Assembly (NCBI GenBank): GCA_013339765.2
Contig: CM023457.1
Span: forward strand, 52,787,745 to 52,851,744
Source of the DNA: Haemaphysalis longicornis
Lineage: Eukaryota > Arthropoda > Arachnida > Ixodida > Ixodidae
Reading direction: 5' to 3'
Length of the DNA stretch: 64,000 bases
A program made the position numbers and the translations under genes. Of the stretch, positions 42,626 through 53,329 are shown piece after piece (the stretch's first letter is position 1; each line of letters opens with the position of its first letter). The notes beneath the pieces are model-generated. The model saw only the letters and a program-made list of their open reading frames with translations. It was not told the DNA's origin and searched no databases.

Positions 42626-44104
42626 GTAAAACTTATACCGCACTAGATACTGGTGCATGCTGGCAGCAGCTGCCTTAATTTTGTCCACACAAGCTTTGGA
42701 GAAGTGCGCCCTCTTTCTTCGGGATTTCTGTGCCAATAAGCCTCATAGATCCGGAAAACTGTTAAAAAATTGTTTTTTTTACGAGGTGGATCTGCCTCAA
42801 CTGTTTCAACCGTGCTATTTTCTGTAACCACAAATATCGTGACAGCGATTTTTCGCTTTAGGTTTATTTACAGCGCAGCTGATTAGCTCATCGCTATTTC
42901 TCGTGTCCGCAGTTTGAAATAGCAAGAAAATGCAGAGCGGACGTGAGCGAGTGCCTCGCAGCGACCGCTCGATAGTTAAAAACTGGGAACATTCTAAGAG
43001 TTTGTGCGTGCGTGCCTTCCAGCGACCGCCCAGCGTCCCCAGCGCACGTTTGTCAAGGTACATCACTTAGGACATCGACGAGGATTGGCCAACAAACTCC
43101 AGCGTTCGCCGTAATCGTGTCAACACTTGCTCGTAACGAGAAAGCACGCCATAGCGTACGCCCCGCCAAGTTGATGTCCAATGATTATCACTACCAAAAA
43201 ATATAGGAAGCTCCCACCTGGTGGGTGATGGTGGAGTAAAGGTCGCTGGGGTAGCGAAGAAGAAGCCAATTGGCTGCAATCGTGGGCCTAAACCGTCGTG
43301 ATGGTCGTAAATGTTGCGTACAGCTTCTCTACCTATAAGTCTTACGCGTTATTGTGACCTTCCTTCATTTTTTGTTTATCGGGCAGGATTGACAGTGGGA
43401 TGATGCAATTGTGGGTCTTGAAAGGCTCACATCACTGATATGGTCGTTCATCTAGCATTCTGAACGATGGTCGTTGAATGTTGAGATGCAAAGACGAAAT
43501 GAACCAACCCCCGAAGTAAAGTACACTTTAATGAATCACAACAAAATGCGTGCCGATCTTCCTTGTGAAGGCGGTTGGAAATCATTGCTATAAACGACAC
43601 CCAAAAGGATTACCCCTGCGACTTCACTGGAATTCACAAGCGTCGCTCTACGAAGGGTGAAACCAGAGACAAGTGAAAATCACCAATCACAACGTTTTAT
43701 ACGTCAAAGATATTCTTTGCTAAGAATAAATCAATACATAGTTCATGAACGGTGGTTGGCTGAGTTTTATTGGTGAAGCATTTAAGTGGAAAATTTCTTT
43801 CGTTAAATTAAAGGAAGCGTTAACCCGGTGTTAGACGATCTCACTCCTCCTCCGTCTCTACCATCGCCAATGGAGGCGACAAGATCGGCGGCAGAGACGG
43901 AGAAGAGGTGAATGCCACGCGTTGGTGCGAGGTTTCTTGAAGTGTTACTGACTTCTAGCGCATGTGCAAAGCGCGCACAAGGCCGCTGCAGAGCACACAG
44001 TGGCGCGAGACGTTGCGTGTCCTATCACGTGGCACTGAGCGAGAACGCGGCGGGTAAACGCGCAGCAGTGCTTGGTAAGTACCCCCGGCTGTTCCCCCCT
44101 CACT
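42626..44104. other. Unassigned flank between LINE D and a tRNA-like repeat
   Basis: No gene recognised. Minus frames 42643-42831 and 42815-43066 are basic and short. 43.85-44.1 kb is GC-rich and open on the plus strand (43912-44118) but without motifs. An AT-rich part at 43.3-43.8 kb is empty. Confidence 0.4.
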
Positions 44105-44108
44105 GCGA

Positions 44109-44195
44109 GCGCTCGTAGCTCAATCGATTAACAAGGGACTCATGCTCCATTTCTGTATTCGTTCCAGGTTCGATTCTTGGCGGTTCCAGTAACTT
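44109..44195 (+). repeat. tRNA-like SINE head, degenerate
   Basis: TAGCTCAATCGATTA resembles a Pol III A box, and CCAGGTTCGATTCTTGG forms a T stem-loop with a B box (GGTTCGATTC). The loop CTCATGC shows an apparent CAT anticodon flanked by 3-4 pairs. TAACTTTT follows as a possible Pol III stop. The acceptor ends do not pair, and about 16 bases sit in the variable region, so this is a tRNA-derived SINE or tRNA relic rather than a working tRNA gene. Confidence 0.45.
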
Positions 44196-44457
44196 TTATT
44201 TGTCCACGAGGACCGCTAGAGGGCAGCTGGCAAGAACGGCCACGTTTTGTCGGCGCTCCCGCGGGGTGATCGATTTTTTCTGAACACAGCCAGCAACGAA
44301 TGCGAAATTTGTGACAGAAGGCCATCAACACGTCGCGAAACAGTGAGTCGGGCGTTAGCTCGGTCTGAGCCGCCTTTTTTTTTTTTCGACCGCCCTTGCG
44401 AATCTAAACACTCAAGGTTCGAAGTGGAGCTAGGCCTAACTGGCCGGGCCCGTGGCC

Positions 44458-45818
44458 ATGGAGCCTAGCAACGAAATTCAAAACAGCGCAAAAAGACGGG
44501 AATTTGAGTATGCACCAACTAGCACAAACCACCGTTCTAACCCCGCCTAGCAACGAGCAAGCCCGCCGGGTCTGGCATCAAAAGGGATCGTCATGCCTTC
44601 CGAAGACCAAGGACCAACCGAGGTCACCCACGCCTCGCGCACAGTGATTCTCGGTCCGGCGAAATTACAACTGCAAGGGCAGATTGATGAAACTAGCAAC
44701 GAAGAAATGGAACAAGGTGCATCCGCAACGGCCAAGCGTAAACGCCCGACAGAAGACGCAGCAGCACGGAGCTTTCAAGCCGTTTGGTCAGCAAGGGATC
44801 CAACCGAAGAGGACAAGGGCCCGTGGGAGCGCGCTTCCACGAGAGCACGACTAAAGGCACAGCTCAAGGAAAGCGGCGCACCGCAACCGACCTCAATCAA
44901 GCGGGAGAGAGAGACCATAGGAACGCATGTGATCCGGCTGCAAACCACGGAAAAGTGCGACATGACAAAACTAGACCCGGCTGAACTACAGGACGTGATC
45001 TGCGCTACCGCGGACGACCAGAGTCTAGCAGCCTACCTCATCCTCAAGGTGAACCCCACGTCCAACACCCTAATAGTTTCCACATGTGACACCAAGCAAG
45101 CAGCGCGACTCTTTCGCATGCAGGTGTTACCGCTGCGCTCGCGTGCACCGCTGCCGATCAAGGCGTATCAGGTTCCCGCCCCCGGAAGGTTGCGCGGAGT
45201 CATCTACGGCTGCCGCGCGAATGAGACCTCTGAAACGCTTGCGAAAGCTCTGGTGTAGGACGGCGTGAAAATATTAATTACCAGGCCTATGGGCAAAAAT
45301 GGCACCGTTCTGTTCAACTTCAACTTCGCAGCCCTCTAACCAACGAGAGAAGTTTTGTACTGCAGCTTCCTTAAGCGGGTCGAGCGATACGAACAACGAC
45401 CGCTAGTGTACCTGCGATGCCATAAGCAAGGGCATAAAAACGCAACGTGCCTTTCGGAGCAGACAGTCTGCGAAAAGTGTGGGAGAGCGCATGGGCAGAC
45501 ACCTGAAAGCTGCCCGAATACAGATGAAAAGTTGTGAGCAAGCTGCGGCAAGAAGGGTCACCTGGCTACGGAGCAGTCCTGCCCCACAAGAGCAAGATAC
45601 CGCAAGAAGACCAAAGAAAGGGAGGCGACAGCCAAGCAACGCAAATCCCGGACCCGGTCCAAGCGAAGCACAAGCAGCACCGTTGGCAGCGAACCGTCCA
45701 CATCAGCATCTACCGATGGGCCTAAACGCATGCAGAGCAGCGCACGCGTAGTGGAATCGATCCGAGAGCACGCAAACCACAGCACCGAGACTGCGTCTCG
45801 CGAGCGCACTCCAAGCAA
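44458..45818 (+). pseudogene. LINE E ORF1 (gag-like) with three zinc knuckles and in-frame stops
   Basis: The main frame from ATG 44593 (221 codons) continues in the same frame beyond stops at 45256, 45340 and 45535, without frameshift. Landmarks: a basic, disordered N-terminus (TAKRKRPTEDAAARSFQAVW); SLAAYLILKVNPTSNTLIV; APGRLRGVIYGC (shared with LINE C ORF1); TRPMGKNGTVLFNFN. Knuckles follow: LRCHKQGHKNATC (first Cys changed to Tyr), CEKCGRAHGQTPESC and, past a stop, SCGKKGHLATEQSC. A Ser/Arg-rich tail ends at RERTPSK, where GA repeats and the inverted LINE A fragment begin. Upstream frame from 44458 may be 5' UTR or a longer N-terminus. The protein would bind element RNA; this copy is dead. 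Confidence 0.75.
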
Positions 45819-46439
45819 GAGAGAGAGAGAGAGAACAAACTTTATCGAGAATTCTAGAGCCGTTTAGGCGCTTGATGGGGTGGTGCCCTCTTCTCGGGCC
45901 CCATATGTTTCCAGGTACTCCTCTCCTCTGGTGATCAGCGCGATCTGTTCTTCCAGGGCAGGGCTGGACAACAAGGTCTCGGATCGCTCAGGGTTGATGT
46001 GAGGGGAGGGGTAAACTTGGGAAAATTGCACTCTCCTATTATGTGCTGGAGTGTGCCCAGTTGTCTGCAGTTGGGACATTCTTTCTCATATCTATCCGGG
46101 TAGAACTTGTTTCGGAGGTCAGGGTGGGGGAACGACCCGGCTTGGATCTGTCTGTATATGACTTGCTGCGCTCTGCTTAGAGAATGGTGTTGTTCAGGAT
46201 ATCGCTTCCTCCCGTCTTTATAGTGATTGACTATGTCCCTGTAGCTCGTAATGGGTAGCTGTCCCTGCCCCTCTGCCCTGCTGAAGAGTTCTAGGGCCTT
46301 GTTGTTGGGCAAATTCATTGCCCTCCACCGAAGAGTGGGCTGGAACCAATATTAGATCTATTTTGTGGACTGGTGGTTCTTTCGTTTGGAGGATTCTCAC
46401 TTCCTTATAAGAAACCCATTTTTTTCTGAAGTTCCTATA
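45819..46439 (-). pseudogene. LINE A minus-strand copy, 3' portion
   Basis: Reverse-complement match to 15.68-16.32 kb: (GA)n at 45820-45834, ACAAACTTTATCGAG (AATAAAG region; here mutated), the TTPSSA-stop tail, finger CPNCRQLGTLQHIIGEC and RNase H C-terminus ILVPAHSSVEGNEFAQQQ. By eye identity to LINE A over the finger region is very high (only a few differences per 100 bases). It is interrupted at 46439, and its continuation starts at 48063. Confidence 0.85.
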
Positions 46440-48062
46440 GACACCGGACCCTGAAGTTTGCCCGCTACTGCAGCGCCGCCTCTCGCCGTCGCTTAGCAAC
46501 TTTGGGTCGGTGGATGTCGCGACCGGCCGTTCGGCGCACGCGAAAACGCGCGCTGCGCTCGGTTCAATGCTGTGTAGCGGAAGTTTTTTTACGAAACGTA
46601 GTTGTAATGGGAAAGTTGCAGTGTCCGAAAGGATCAAAATGCTGGAGGAAAGAATTCGTGGCAGCGCCGGTTCTGCTGCGTAAAGGACTGCCACAATCGC
46701 TAGCCGCAGCCTGGCATCGTTCTGTACAGGTTTCCCGGGCAGCCGTGCGAGAATGAGTGTCGCAAGAAATGGATTTCTGCAGTACGAAGAGTCAAGTGAG
46801 AAAGGTATGACAGTTTTTGTGAGTTGAAGGAGTAAAATTGTGAGTAAGATTAACATTTATGAGCTGCGCAGACGCGAAGGGCTGCACAACTAAAACGTTT
46901 ACTTTCAGTGTTTCATACAGATCGCCAACCGCGATATTTGTGAATCGCGTGCGCTAGTATTTGCATAACACAAGCTATTACGGCTTCCGCCAATGTTGTT
47001 TTATCAGCAGTAAGACCTTATTTTCAGCGAAAGTCTCGGCACTGAATTGACACCAGAAGGCGGCACAAGAATATGCTGATAGTAATTCGCGGGTGGCGCC
47101 AAAAGCAACGTCAAGACGCATCCCGGCTACTGCCTTACTTGGTTCCCCGAAGCGTTCAGAATTCGGCCACGCATTCCAAGCGAGAGCATGGCAAGATATC
47201 AAAGGCAAGGTGGCATTCACACCTGTTATTTGATTCATTTATTGCGCTTTGCGTACTCTGAAAGTTGAGATTATTTTTAAGCAGAGGAGATGGAGCTGGA
47301 GGAAATACTGCTATGGATAATTCTAAACGGCCTGAACAGATTGTATGACAATTGCCGCTAAGACGACTCAACATTACGCATAATAAAGAAGCCGAAACTA
47401 AACGGAATCTTCGTAAAGACAACACGCAGCTCCGCTGTATCAGCAGATTTTGCACTGGGTGGAACTGCGTTTACTTAGTCATCAGTTATAACGTTTAGAA
47501 TGCGTTGTTAATCCGTGACAACACAAACCGAGCTGACGAAGGGCCACATAAAAAGTAAATGTAGTGTGGTTGCGCGAACAGAGAAAACAACACCAACATG
47601 CCCCTGTCGTCGAGCGCTGTTGTATACGCTGGAGTCACTTTATTAGGCCGTGGTACACGAAAAATGTCGTACTGACCTGGAGAGAAGCGCTGTAGATACG
47701 CTTCCCTTGCTGAGAATGGCACCTTGCAACGATGTCTGTCCCGTCAATTTCTTCCACGGCGTACACGCGCCCCGCAACGCGCAATCTGTCTTTTCTCGCG
47801 CACGCCAGGCCGAAAGTAGTAGTGCATCCCCGTGGGAACCGCACAGAAGCACTTGAGTCATGGGGAAACTATTCGCCAGAACAGTTTTCGAGCACGAGAC
47901 ACTTTCAAAAACGGTCGGAGAATCGCAAAAACAAACAACCAAGAAGTGTCGAAAATATGAGCGCGCGGCCGCCGTCTGGCTTTCACCGACCCAAAGTTTG
48001 CTCAAGCTTCCGCGGGGCGGCGCTGGGTGCACTTATTCGTCGCGCCCTCTGAGCAGCGACCA
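46440..48062. mobile_element. 1.6-kb unclassified insert, probable DNA transposon
   Basis: It splits the LINE A copy at one point: the LINE sequence resumes on both sides with GTTCCTATA (46431-46439) and GTCCCTATA (48063-48071), a 9-bp duplication with one mismatch. Near the ends an imperfect inverted repeat of about 42 bases occurs: CAGCGCCGCC...GCTTAGCAACTTTGGGTCGGTG at 46471-46512 against 47984-48025. The outermost ~31-37 bases do not match each other. No transposase is recognised. A 9-bp target duplication and long subterminal inverted repeats are seen in Mutator-like and Merlin-like groups, but no group is proven. Confidence 0.65.
47671..47850 (-). other. Exon-like segment inside the 1.6-kb insert
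   Basis: A minus frame reads GRVYAVEEIDGTDIVARCHS and SQQGKRIYSASLQ, then meets CCAG/GTCAGT at 47680-47671, a good splice-donor pattern. The amino-acid pattern is not a transposase I know. It could be a captured host exon or chance. Confidence 0.25.
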
Positions 48063-48284
48063 GTCCCTATACGCTTCTTGGGAGTCCCTGACTATTTTCG
48101 TCACTTTTGCTTGGGTCCACGGAACGGCAATTGCCATTTCTTCAGCTTCCTCTGGGCTTGGTGTGGTGACTGAAGCACACGTGATGAGCTCGTCCCTTCC
48201 TGTTACTGCAATCGTTGCTCTCATTGAGTGCTTCGGAAGTGAGGCATCTGTGTACGTCACTTTTGTTTCTTTAATTAGAGACAT
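48063..48284 (-). pseudogene. LINE A minus-strand copy, 5' portion
   Basis: Encodes SLIKETKVTYTDASLPKHSM and onward through PSPEEAEEMAIAV to the insertion point at EAYRD, matching residues of LINE A RNase H at 15.48-15.70 kb almost word for word. The similarity to LINE A stops at 48284, the 5' truncation point. Together with 45819-46439 it forms an ~840-base 5'-truncated LINE A insertion. Confidence 0.85.
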
Positions 48285-48296
48285 CATCTAAGACAT

Positions 48297-49710
48297 CAGG
48301 GCGGAGCCGACGAGTTGGTCCGACTGCTGAAGGTCACATGGCGGCAGCAGCTTCGTATCATCCGACGGATGGGCAACCGCTACGGCGTTGCGGCGGCGCA
48401 GGCGATACGTACGCTTACCTAGGCGGTGCATACATCGAAGGCATGCTACGGGGCGGTCTGCTTCTAGCTCACCCAAGCGCACCACGCGTAAATAGGAACG
48501 CTACACCCCGAGTGCCTGCGAGCCATCACGGGTCTGCCCAGGCACACCAGAACCGAGGAGCTCTGCCGGTTTGCGAGGCTCCCTCCGCTACGCCACATCA
48601 TACACGAGCGGTGCAAAGGGCAAGCAACGAGACGAGCTACCACCAATGCCGGGGCACGCATCCAGCGTCTCATCAACGAGAGGGCGAGTGACCAGTCGTC
48701 GATTTTGCCACCGCCTAATCCAACCCCCCTTGAAAAAACGAGCTTATCCGCACCCCCAAACCCATTTCGACGGTCTGCAGGAAGGACCACCACAGAGAGG
48801 ATCACGCCGCCGCCGCAGCGCGAGCCGACCTGCAAGAAGGTGCCATATTCGTGGACGCCACCGTCGATGCGACCACCAACCTCGTTATCGTCCAGATGGG
48901 CCACCGCGGGTGAGGCGACGTTTCAGTTTAACACCACGCCCAGCACAGTGCAATGCGAGCCAGAGGCGGTATTGCTGGCGGCGAACCACATCGAAGAGCG
49001 CTACCAGGCGGCGGAGCACCGGGGCTGGGAATTTACTGTATATACTGAGAGCAGAGAGGTGGCGGCAAGGCTCAGTGGCACCCCAGTCGCCGGATCCACA
49101 AGCCACCTCATCAATCCGTTTGCGAAGAGACTTCGCACAACGAAATCCAATACCGTGCGGGTGGACTGGGTGCCGGGACACGCGGGTGGCGTCGGGAACG
49201 AGGCCGCCCACGTGTGGGGGAGCGACAAAGTAAGTATCCGCTCCGACCGATTACACCCTGTTCCCCCAGAACGGCACGACACAGACGCTCTGGACGACAG
49301 AGCCGCTGCCAAGCAAGATAGCAGGGCGACGCTCCGTGCCGCTACAGCCCATGACCCACGACCACCGCCAGGAGGACTTCCCAGGGCGGCCCAAGTCCTG
49401 GTACACAAAATAATAGCCGGGGCTGCTCTTACGGAGGACGTGCTCGCAAAGTGGCGGGCATACGTTTCATGACACTCACGAATCCTGAGAGAACCCCCCG
49501 AGAACTTTAGGGAGTCTACCATCGTGACCTGCCCCTCGTGTCACGCGCCAACAAGGCCCACAATGCCGCACATGCTGTGGGAGTGCTCGGGGCCCGCGGC
49601 AGAGAGAAGAGCCCATCTGCCGCCGTACTTCAAGATCCCCCACGAGCGGTCATCGCCTGCTATGGGCCAAGCTCACCCAAAAGAGGCTTATTTCAGTAGG
49701 ATGGAGAATT
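48297..49710 (+). pseudogene. LINE F ORF2 C-terminal part: RT thumb, RNase H, finger
   Basis: RT thumb: TWRQQLRIIRRMGNRYGVAA, then (after stops) LRAITGLPRHTRTEELCRFA. RNase H: AIFVDATVDATTNLVIVQ in one frame, then in the 48705-49472 frame EPEAVLLAANHIEERYQ, FTVYTESREVAARL (usual Asp replaced by Glu), VDWVPGHAGGVGNEAAHVW. Finger: VTCPSCHAPTRPTMPHMLWEC (about 49.53 kb; C-x2-C-x9-H-x4-C). Frames change at least twice. This is a third I/R1-like LINE family, distinct from A and D, and 5'-truncated. It might belong with ORF1 'E' upstream, but EN and most RT are absent, so that is unproven. Confidence 0.75.
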
Positions 49711-49729
49711 AGGCGAGTTGGTAAAGCGA

Positions 49730-49857
49730 CATGGTTGGTTGTAAACAGTGCGTTAAAACTGGATCACGAAGAAAAGAACCGGACAGGACGAGCGCTCGTC
49801 CTGTCCGGTCCTTTTCTTCGTGATCCCGTTTTAACGCGCTGTTTCCAACCAACCATG
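49730..49857. mobile_element. 128-bp palindromic foldback element (MITE-like)
   Basis: A nearly perfect inverted repeat with ~64-base arms and no loop: CATGGTTGGTTGTAAACAG at the left against CTGTTTCCAACCAACCATG at the right, centred on GACGAGCGCTCGTC. Only a handful of mismatches. GAGGCTTATTTC before (49683) and GAGACTTATTTC after (49856) could be a duplicated target if the element also includes 49695-49729. It sits in the 3' end of LINE F, so it is younger. Confidence 0.85.
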
Positions 49858-50012
49858 AGACTTATTTCCCCGTATGCCCCCGCTATTGTGTCCCCCTTAT
49901 TACCATGGGGGGATACGAGGATGTACACGCTCTCACCTTCTATACCGCCTTCCCCATCCCTCTCTAGACCTTGAGACCCCCGTTCCGAATAAAGAATTAT
50001 AATAATAATAAT
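49858..50012 (+). mobile_element. LINE F 3' end beyond the foldback insertion
   Basis: After the palindrome the sequence resumes with CCCCGTATGCCCCC and runs to CGAATAAAGAATTATAATAA TAATAATTT, an AATAAA signal and an ATA-repeat tail at 49988-50012. This tail differs from the TC tails of LINE A and D. Confidence 0.6.
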
Positions 50013-51796
50013 TTTTCCGCGGGAGTTTTCTGTTGACGCCACGATCGCGACAGAACCCTTTTGGGGTGGAGGTAAAACGCTTTGCTTAAAAACGCGAAAT
50101 ATTACCACCTGTTTGAAGTCATAAAGGACCTGACTATTTAACGCATAAACAATTTACGCCTGGGCCTTTTTGAGTGTACTGACTCATGTGTTCAGGCTGG
50201 CTCTAGATCTAAAAAACAAAGGCAGATCTCCCAACGTACATCTTGCTCAAAAGCGTTTGACGTGAATGACCCCCATAAGCTTCGGCTCCTTTGATGTCAT
50301 TGGTATTTGCTTGCACAAATTCTCTCTAAATACCAACAATTTCTAGCAGTGATGTTCAAGAAAAGATGAAATTCACTTACATCAACGACTTAGAAACAAC
50401 AATATGAATATATAGGGGCGAAAGGGCATCTATGCGGCCCCCAACATAATCAGAAGGAAGATTTAAAATGGCTAGTCTATTCTCTTAGAATATCATCGTG
50501 TGACTGAAATGCCACCAGGCGCCGCCGTCCCACCATTTTAGTGATCCCTAAAACTGCAATAAAATGGGAAACAAACAGCTTAACGCTGTGACGCATAGCG
50601 TACCGGATCATACGAACACCCAACGCAAACCAAGAACTCTTTTAACAAAAGCCTCACTGCATATTCTTCTGCGAGCAAGGAGCAACACAGACAGGCAGAC
50701 GGACGGGCGGGCGGACGGGCGGACGGGTGCATGGACGGACGACCGAAAAACAAGGAATATAAAATTTAAGAAGAGAAACGAAGAGACGAAAGACAACCAA
50801 AATAAGAAACGCGCAGCAAAAGTTCAATAAAATGCCAAGCAAAAATAAATAAAATAACTGGGAGTACCAAAAAGAATTCTCTTGAGTTGTAAATGGGAAT
50901 ACTCTAACACTCGATTGAATGCCGCTAACTGGTTGTTTGGGCTTTGCGCTGCGTCGTAATGGTTCTTTAGTAGAAGGGAAGAAGGAGTTGGGGGTTGGCC
51001 AGAAAACTTCAGCGGTATGTGTTACAATCCGGAGCCCATTGCAAGCTTACAAGAGTTTTTTCACTGCAGCCTTTTTGTACGTCGCTGAGTGCCCAGGCGG
51101 TATGGAACCTATTGCGTTCGAGGAACGCGAAACTTTCCGAACCCATCGCATTGATACTCACCACCTTGGACTGCACCGAAAGACGGTGGTCTGACTCCTC
51201 ACTATCGTCATTACTCCTCTCCTGTTAAGGTCCCCCTGTCCTATGAAATGTGAGGTAGACGGCACCTCCGCTAGAAGCTTCGAGCGTTGTCGTTGAACTT
51301 ACCATTGATTGCAATCGCATTAATAAACAAGTTAGGTTTTTATAGGGTACTCAAGTTTTAAGCAAGTCAGAAGATGCATTGGAAGGTGAAAGATGATTTT
51401 CACCAAGCAAGTACACATGTCTCCTTAACCTTTATTTCACGAGAGAAACATGATCAGCGGATACAGAGACAAGGATCAGTGATGGACGGAGCGTACATCT
51501 TCTGAGGAATCCTTTCGAACTCATTCATGTCCGCTCCACATGTCTCTTCCGTTACAAACGCACCCTCAATATACTCTGCTTTTAGCTTGAGTAGCTCAAG
51601 GGCTAAAATTGTTTTGCGTAGGGTGGTTACAAAGATCAAAACGTCTCCTCAAAAGGCCTCATTTCTGATTAAGAGTATATCACCCGGTTTAGAATTTTTC
51701 TCACGATTGCCATACCAATGACGATATCACTGTTGTTTGTGTTTGCAAGTAAAGACAACATTTCGCCAGAGCCAGGCACAGACAATATATTGATTC
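50013..51796. other. Gene-free stretch
   Basis: Only a G/C-rich ACGGACGGGCGG-type microsatellite at 50690-50745 stands out; frames through it are compositional. The rest is AT-rich and unassigned. It forms the left flank of the Gypsy element. Confidence 0.45.
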
Positions 51797-52020
51797 TGTG
51801 GCGGCGCCCCAGCGGCTGCAGTCGTCTGCTGCCGCGTCCGGGCGCTGCATGTGCGATGGGACTGCGGCTGAGCGACAAGCAATGAGTGCGGGCCACGCAC
51901 CGCCGGTGCTTAAGCAGCCACAAACGCCACCAGCGTGGAATTCAACGGGGCCCCAGCTTTTGGGTGCATGGCATAGCGTTCAGATGTGTCCCGGTTCGTC
52001 TCTCTGTAGCGTTCCCGACA
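51797..52020 (+). repeat. 5' LTR of the Gypsy element
   Basis: Begins TGTGGCGGCGCC, ends TTCCCGACA. Matches the 3' LTR in CCGGGCGCTGCA, GGGGCTGAGCGACAAGCAA-type and GCATGGCATAGCGTTC blocks. It is 224 bases, against 155 for the 3' LTR, because the latter lacks internal segments near both ends. Confidence 0.8.
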
Positions 52021-52021
52021 T

Positions 52022-52036
52022 TGGTAACCCGGACGC
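52022..52036 (+). promoter_or_regulatory. Candidate primer-binding site of the Gypsy element
   Basis: TTGGTAACCCGGACG directly follows the 5' LTR, beginning with TGG one base in. It would pair with a tRNA 3' end; the tRNA is not identified. Confidence 0.6.
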
Positions 52037-52059
52037 TGCAGCGGAGTCAAGGAGCCACA

Positions 52060-52948
52060 ATGGACCCTCCTCGCGTCACCGGCGGTAATTCTGCGTCCTC
52101 CGCTGACTCTTCACATGGCATCTCCGCCCTCTCCTGCCGTGTGCTCAGCACCCCGACGTGTGGTGTCTTCAAGTCGAGGCAAGTTTCCGAGTGAGCCACA
52201 TTACGTGGCAAGAGACCCGCTTCAACCATCTCAGACAGTCACTACCTATTGAGATCCCGGTCTATGTTAGCATATCCTCAAAAACACATTTACCACGAAC
52301 CCTTACGACCCATTAAAGGCTGCCACCTTGAACCGCACGAGACCTTCGGAACGGCAGCGTCTCCAGCGGCTGCTTTCTTCGGAGGAGTTGGGTCATCGTC
52401 GACCTTCGCAGCTCCTTCGCGAACTGCAAATCCTGTTCGGCGACACACCTGCTGCCACGGACTTCCGTTTGCTGAAGGAACTTTCCTTGCAACGCCTTCA
52501 ATCGTCTGTGCATATAATTTCGCGACGGATTCTGACCTCCCCTTGCCACAAGTGGCCGCGCACGCCCACAAGGTAATGGAAGTCGTCACATTACATTTGT
52601 CTCCATCCATGGTGGCATCCACTCGATCTTCGGAGCATACCACCGTGGTTGCACCTACCACCTTGCCCTCACCGGTATCAGACGACGTCAGCACTCTACA
52701 AGCGCATGCAAAATCTGGAGGAGCTTGTCGCGTCTGCTGGCTACCACTCGTTGCAAGTCTGCAGCACTTGTCCGATTCGTATTTATCCCCGTCCCTCGTC
52801 GTCGCCCGATTGCTGCAGGAATATACAACGCACCAGCAGAATCACCACACTAATTCTATGTGCTGGTACCATCGCCTCTTCGGCGCAGCAGCGCAACATT
52901 GCACACGTCCTTGTGGCTGGTCGAGAAATGCGACGAGGGATCGTTAGC
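52060..52948 (+). pseudogene. Gypsy gag, frameshifted
   Basis: Capsid C-terminal pattern SERQRLQRLLSSEELGHRRP and SQLLRELQILFG lies in one frame (about 52.35-52.45 kb). The continuation PQVAAHAHKVMEVVTLHLSP is in another (52249-52947). The latter ends with the Cys/His cluster CWYHRLFGAAAQHCTRPCGW, a nucleocapsid-type variant known from arthropod Gypsy elements. N-terminal capsid sequence before 52.25 kb is decayed. Gag would form the particle and bind RNA. Confidence 0.7.
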
Positions 52949-52959
52949 GGCGGCGATTG

Positions 52960-53129
52960 CTTCCCCAGCCAGCGACAGCCGCCTCTCCTACATCACGGAC
53001 GCAACGAGTGGTCAAAGTTTTCTAGTTGACACTGGTGCTGAAGTGAATGTGCTCCCGCTAATTCATGTGACCGCACCCAACCACCTCTGTGCCATCTACA
53101 AGATATTAACTAGTCCAGCATCCCCGTGA
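52960..53129 (+). pseudogene. Gypsy protease fragment
   Basis: SRLSYITDATSGQSFLVDTG followed by AEVNVLP shows the retropepsin active site LVDTGAEV with the Asp-Thr-Gly intact. The domain continues in another frame after 53.1 kb (RGAFRWIFPGANVSHAILGA, then FGLLGDMARKRILDA). Protease cuts the Gag-Pol precursor. Confidence 0.75.
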
Positions 53130-53329
53130 GCAGAAAAAAATTCCTGGTGGTAAACATTGGCCTACGCGGTGCGTTCCGCTGGATTTTTCCCGGGGCCAAC
53201 GTGAGTCATGCCATTCTAGGAGCCAATTTCCGTTTGAAATTCGGCCTCCTAGGTGACATGGCCCGAAAAAGAATCCTAGACGCCGCAACCGGCCTTTCTC
53301 ACACCGACCAATCATCTACCGTCTACCCG

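Noticed and set aside
44458..49710. ORF1 'E' and ORF2 fragment 'F' as one LINE split by the LINE A insertion
   Set aside because: Endonuclease and most of RT are missing between them; LINE insertion does not normally delete 2-3 kb, so a single element is not supported.
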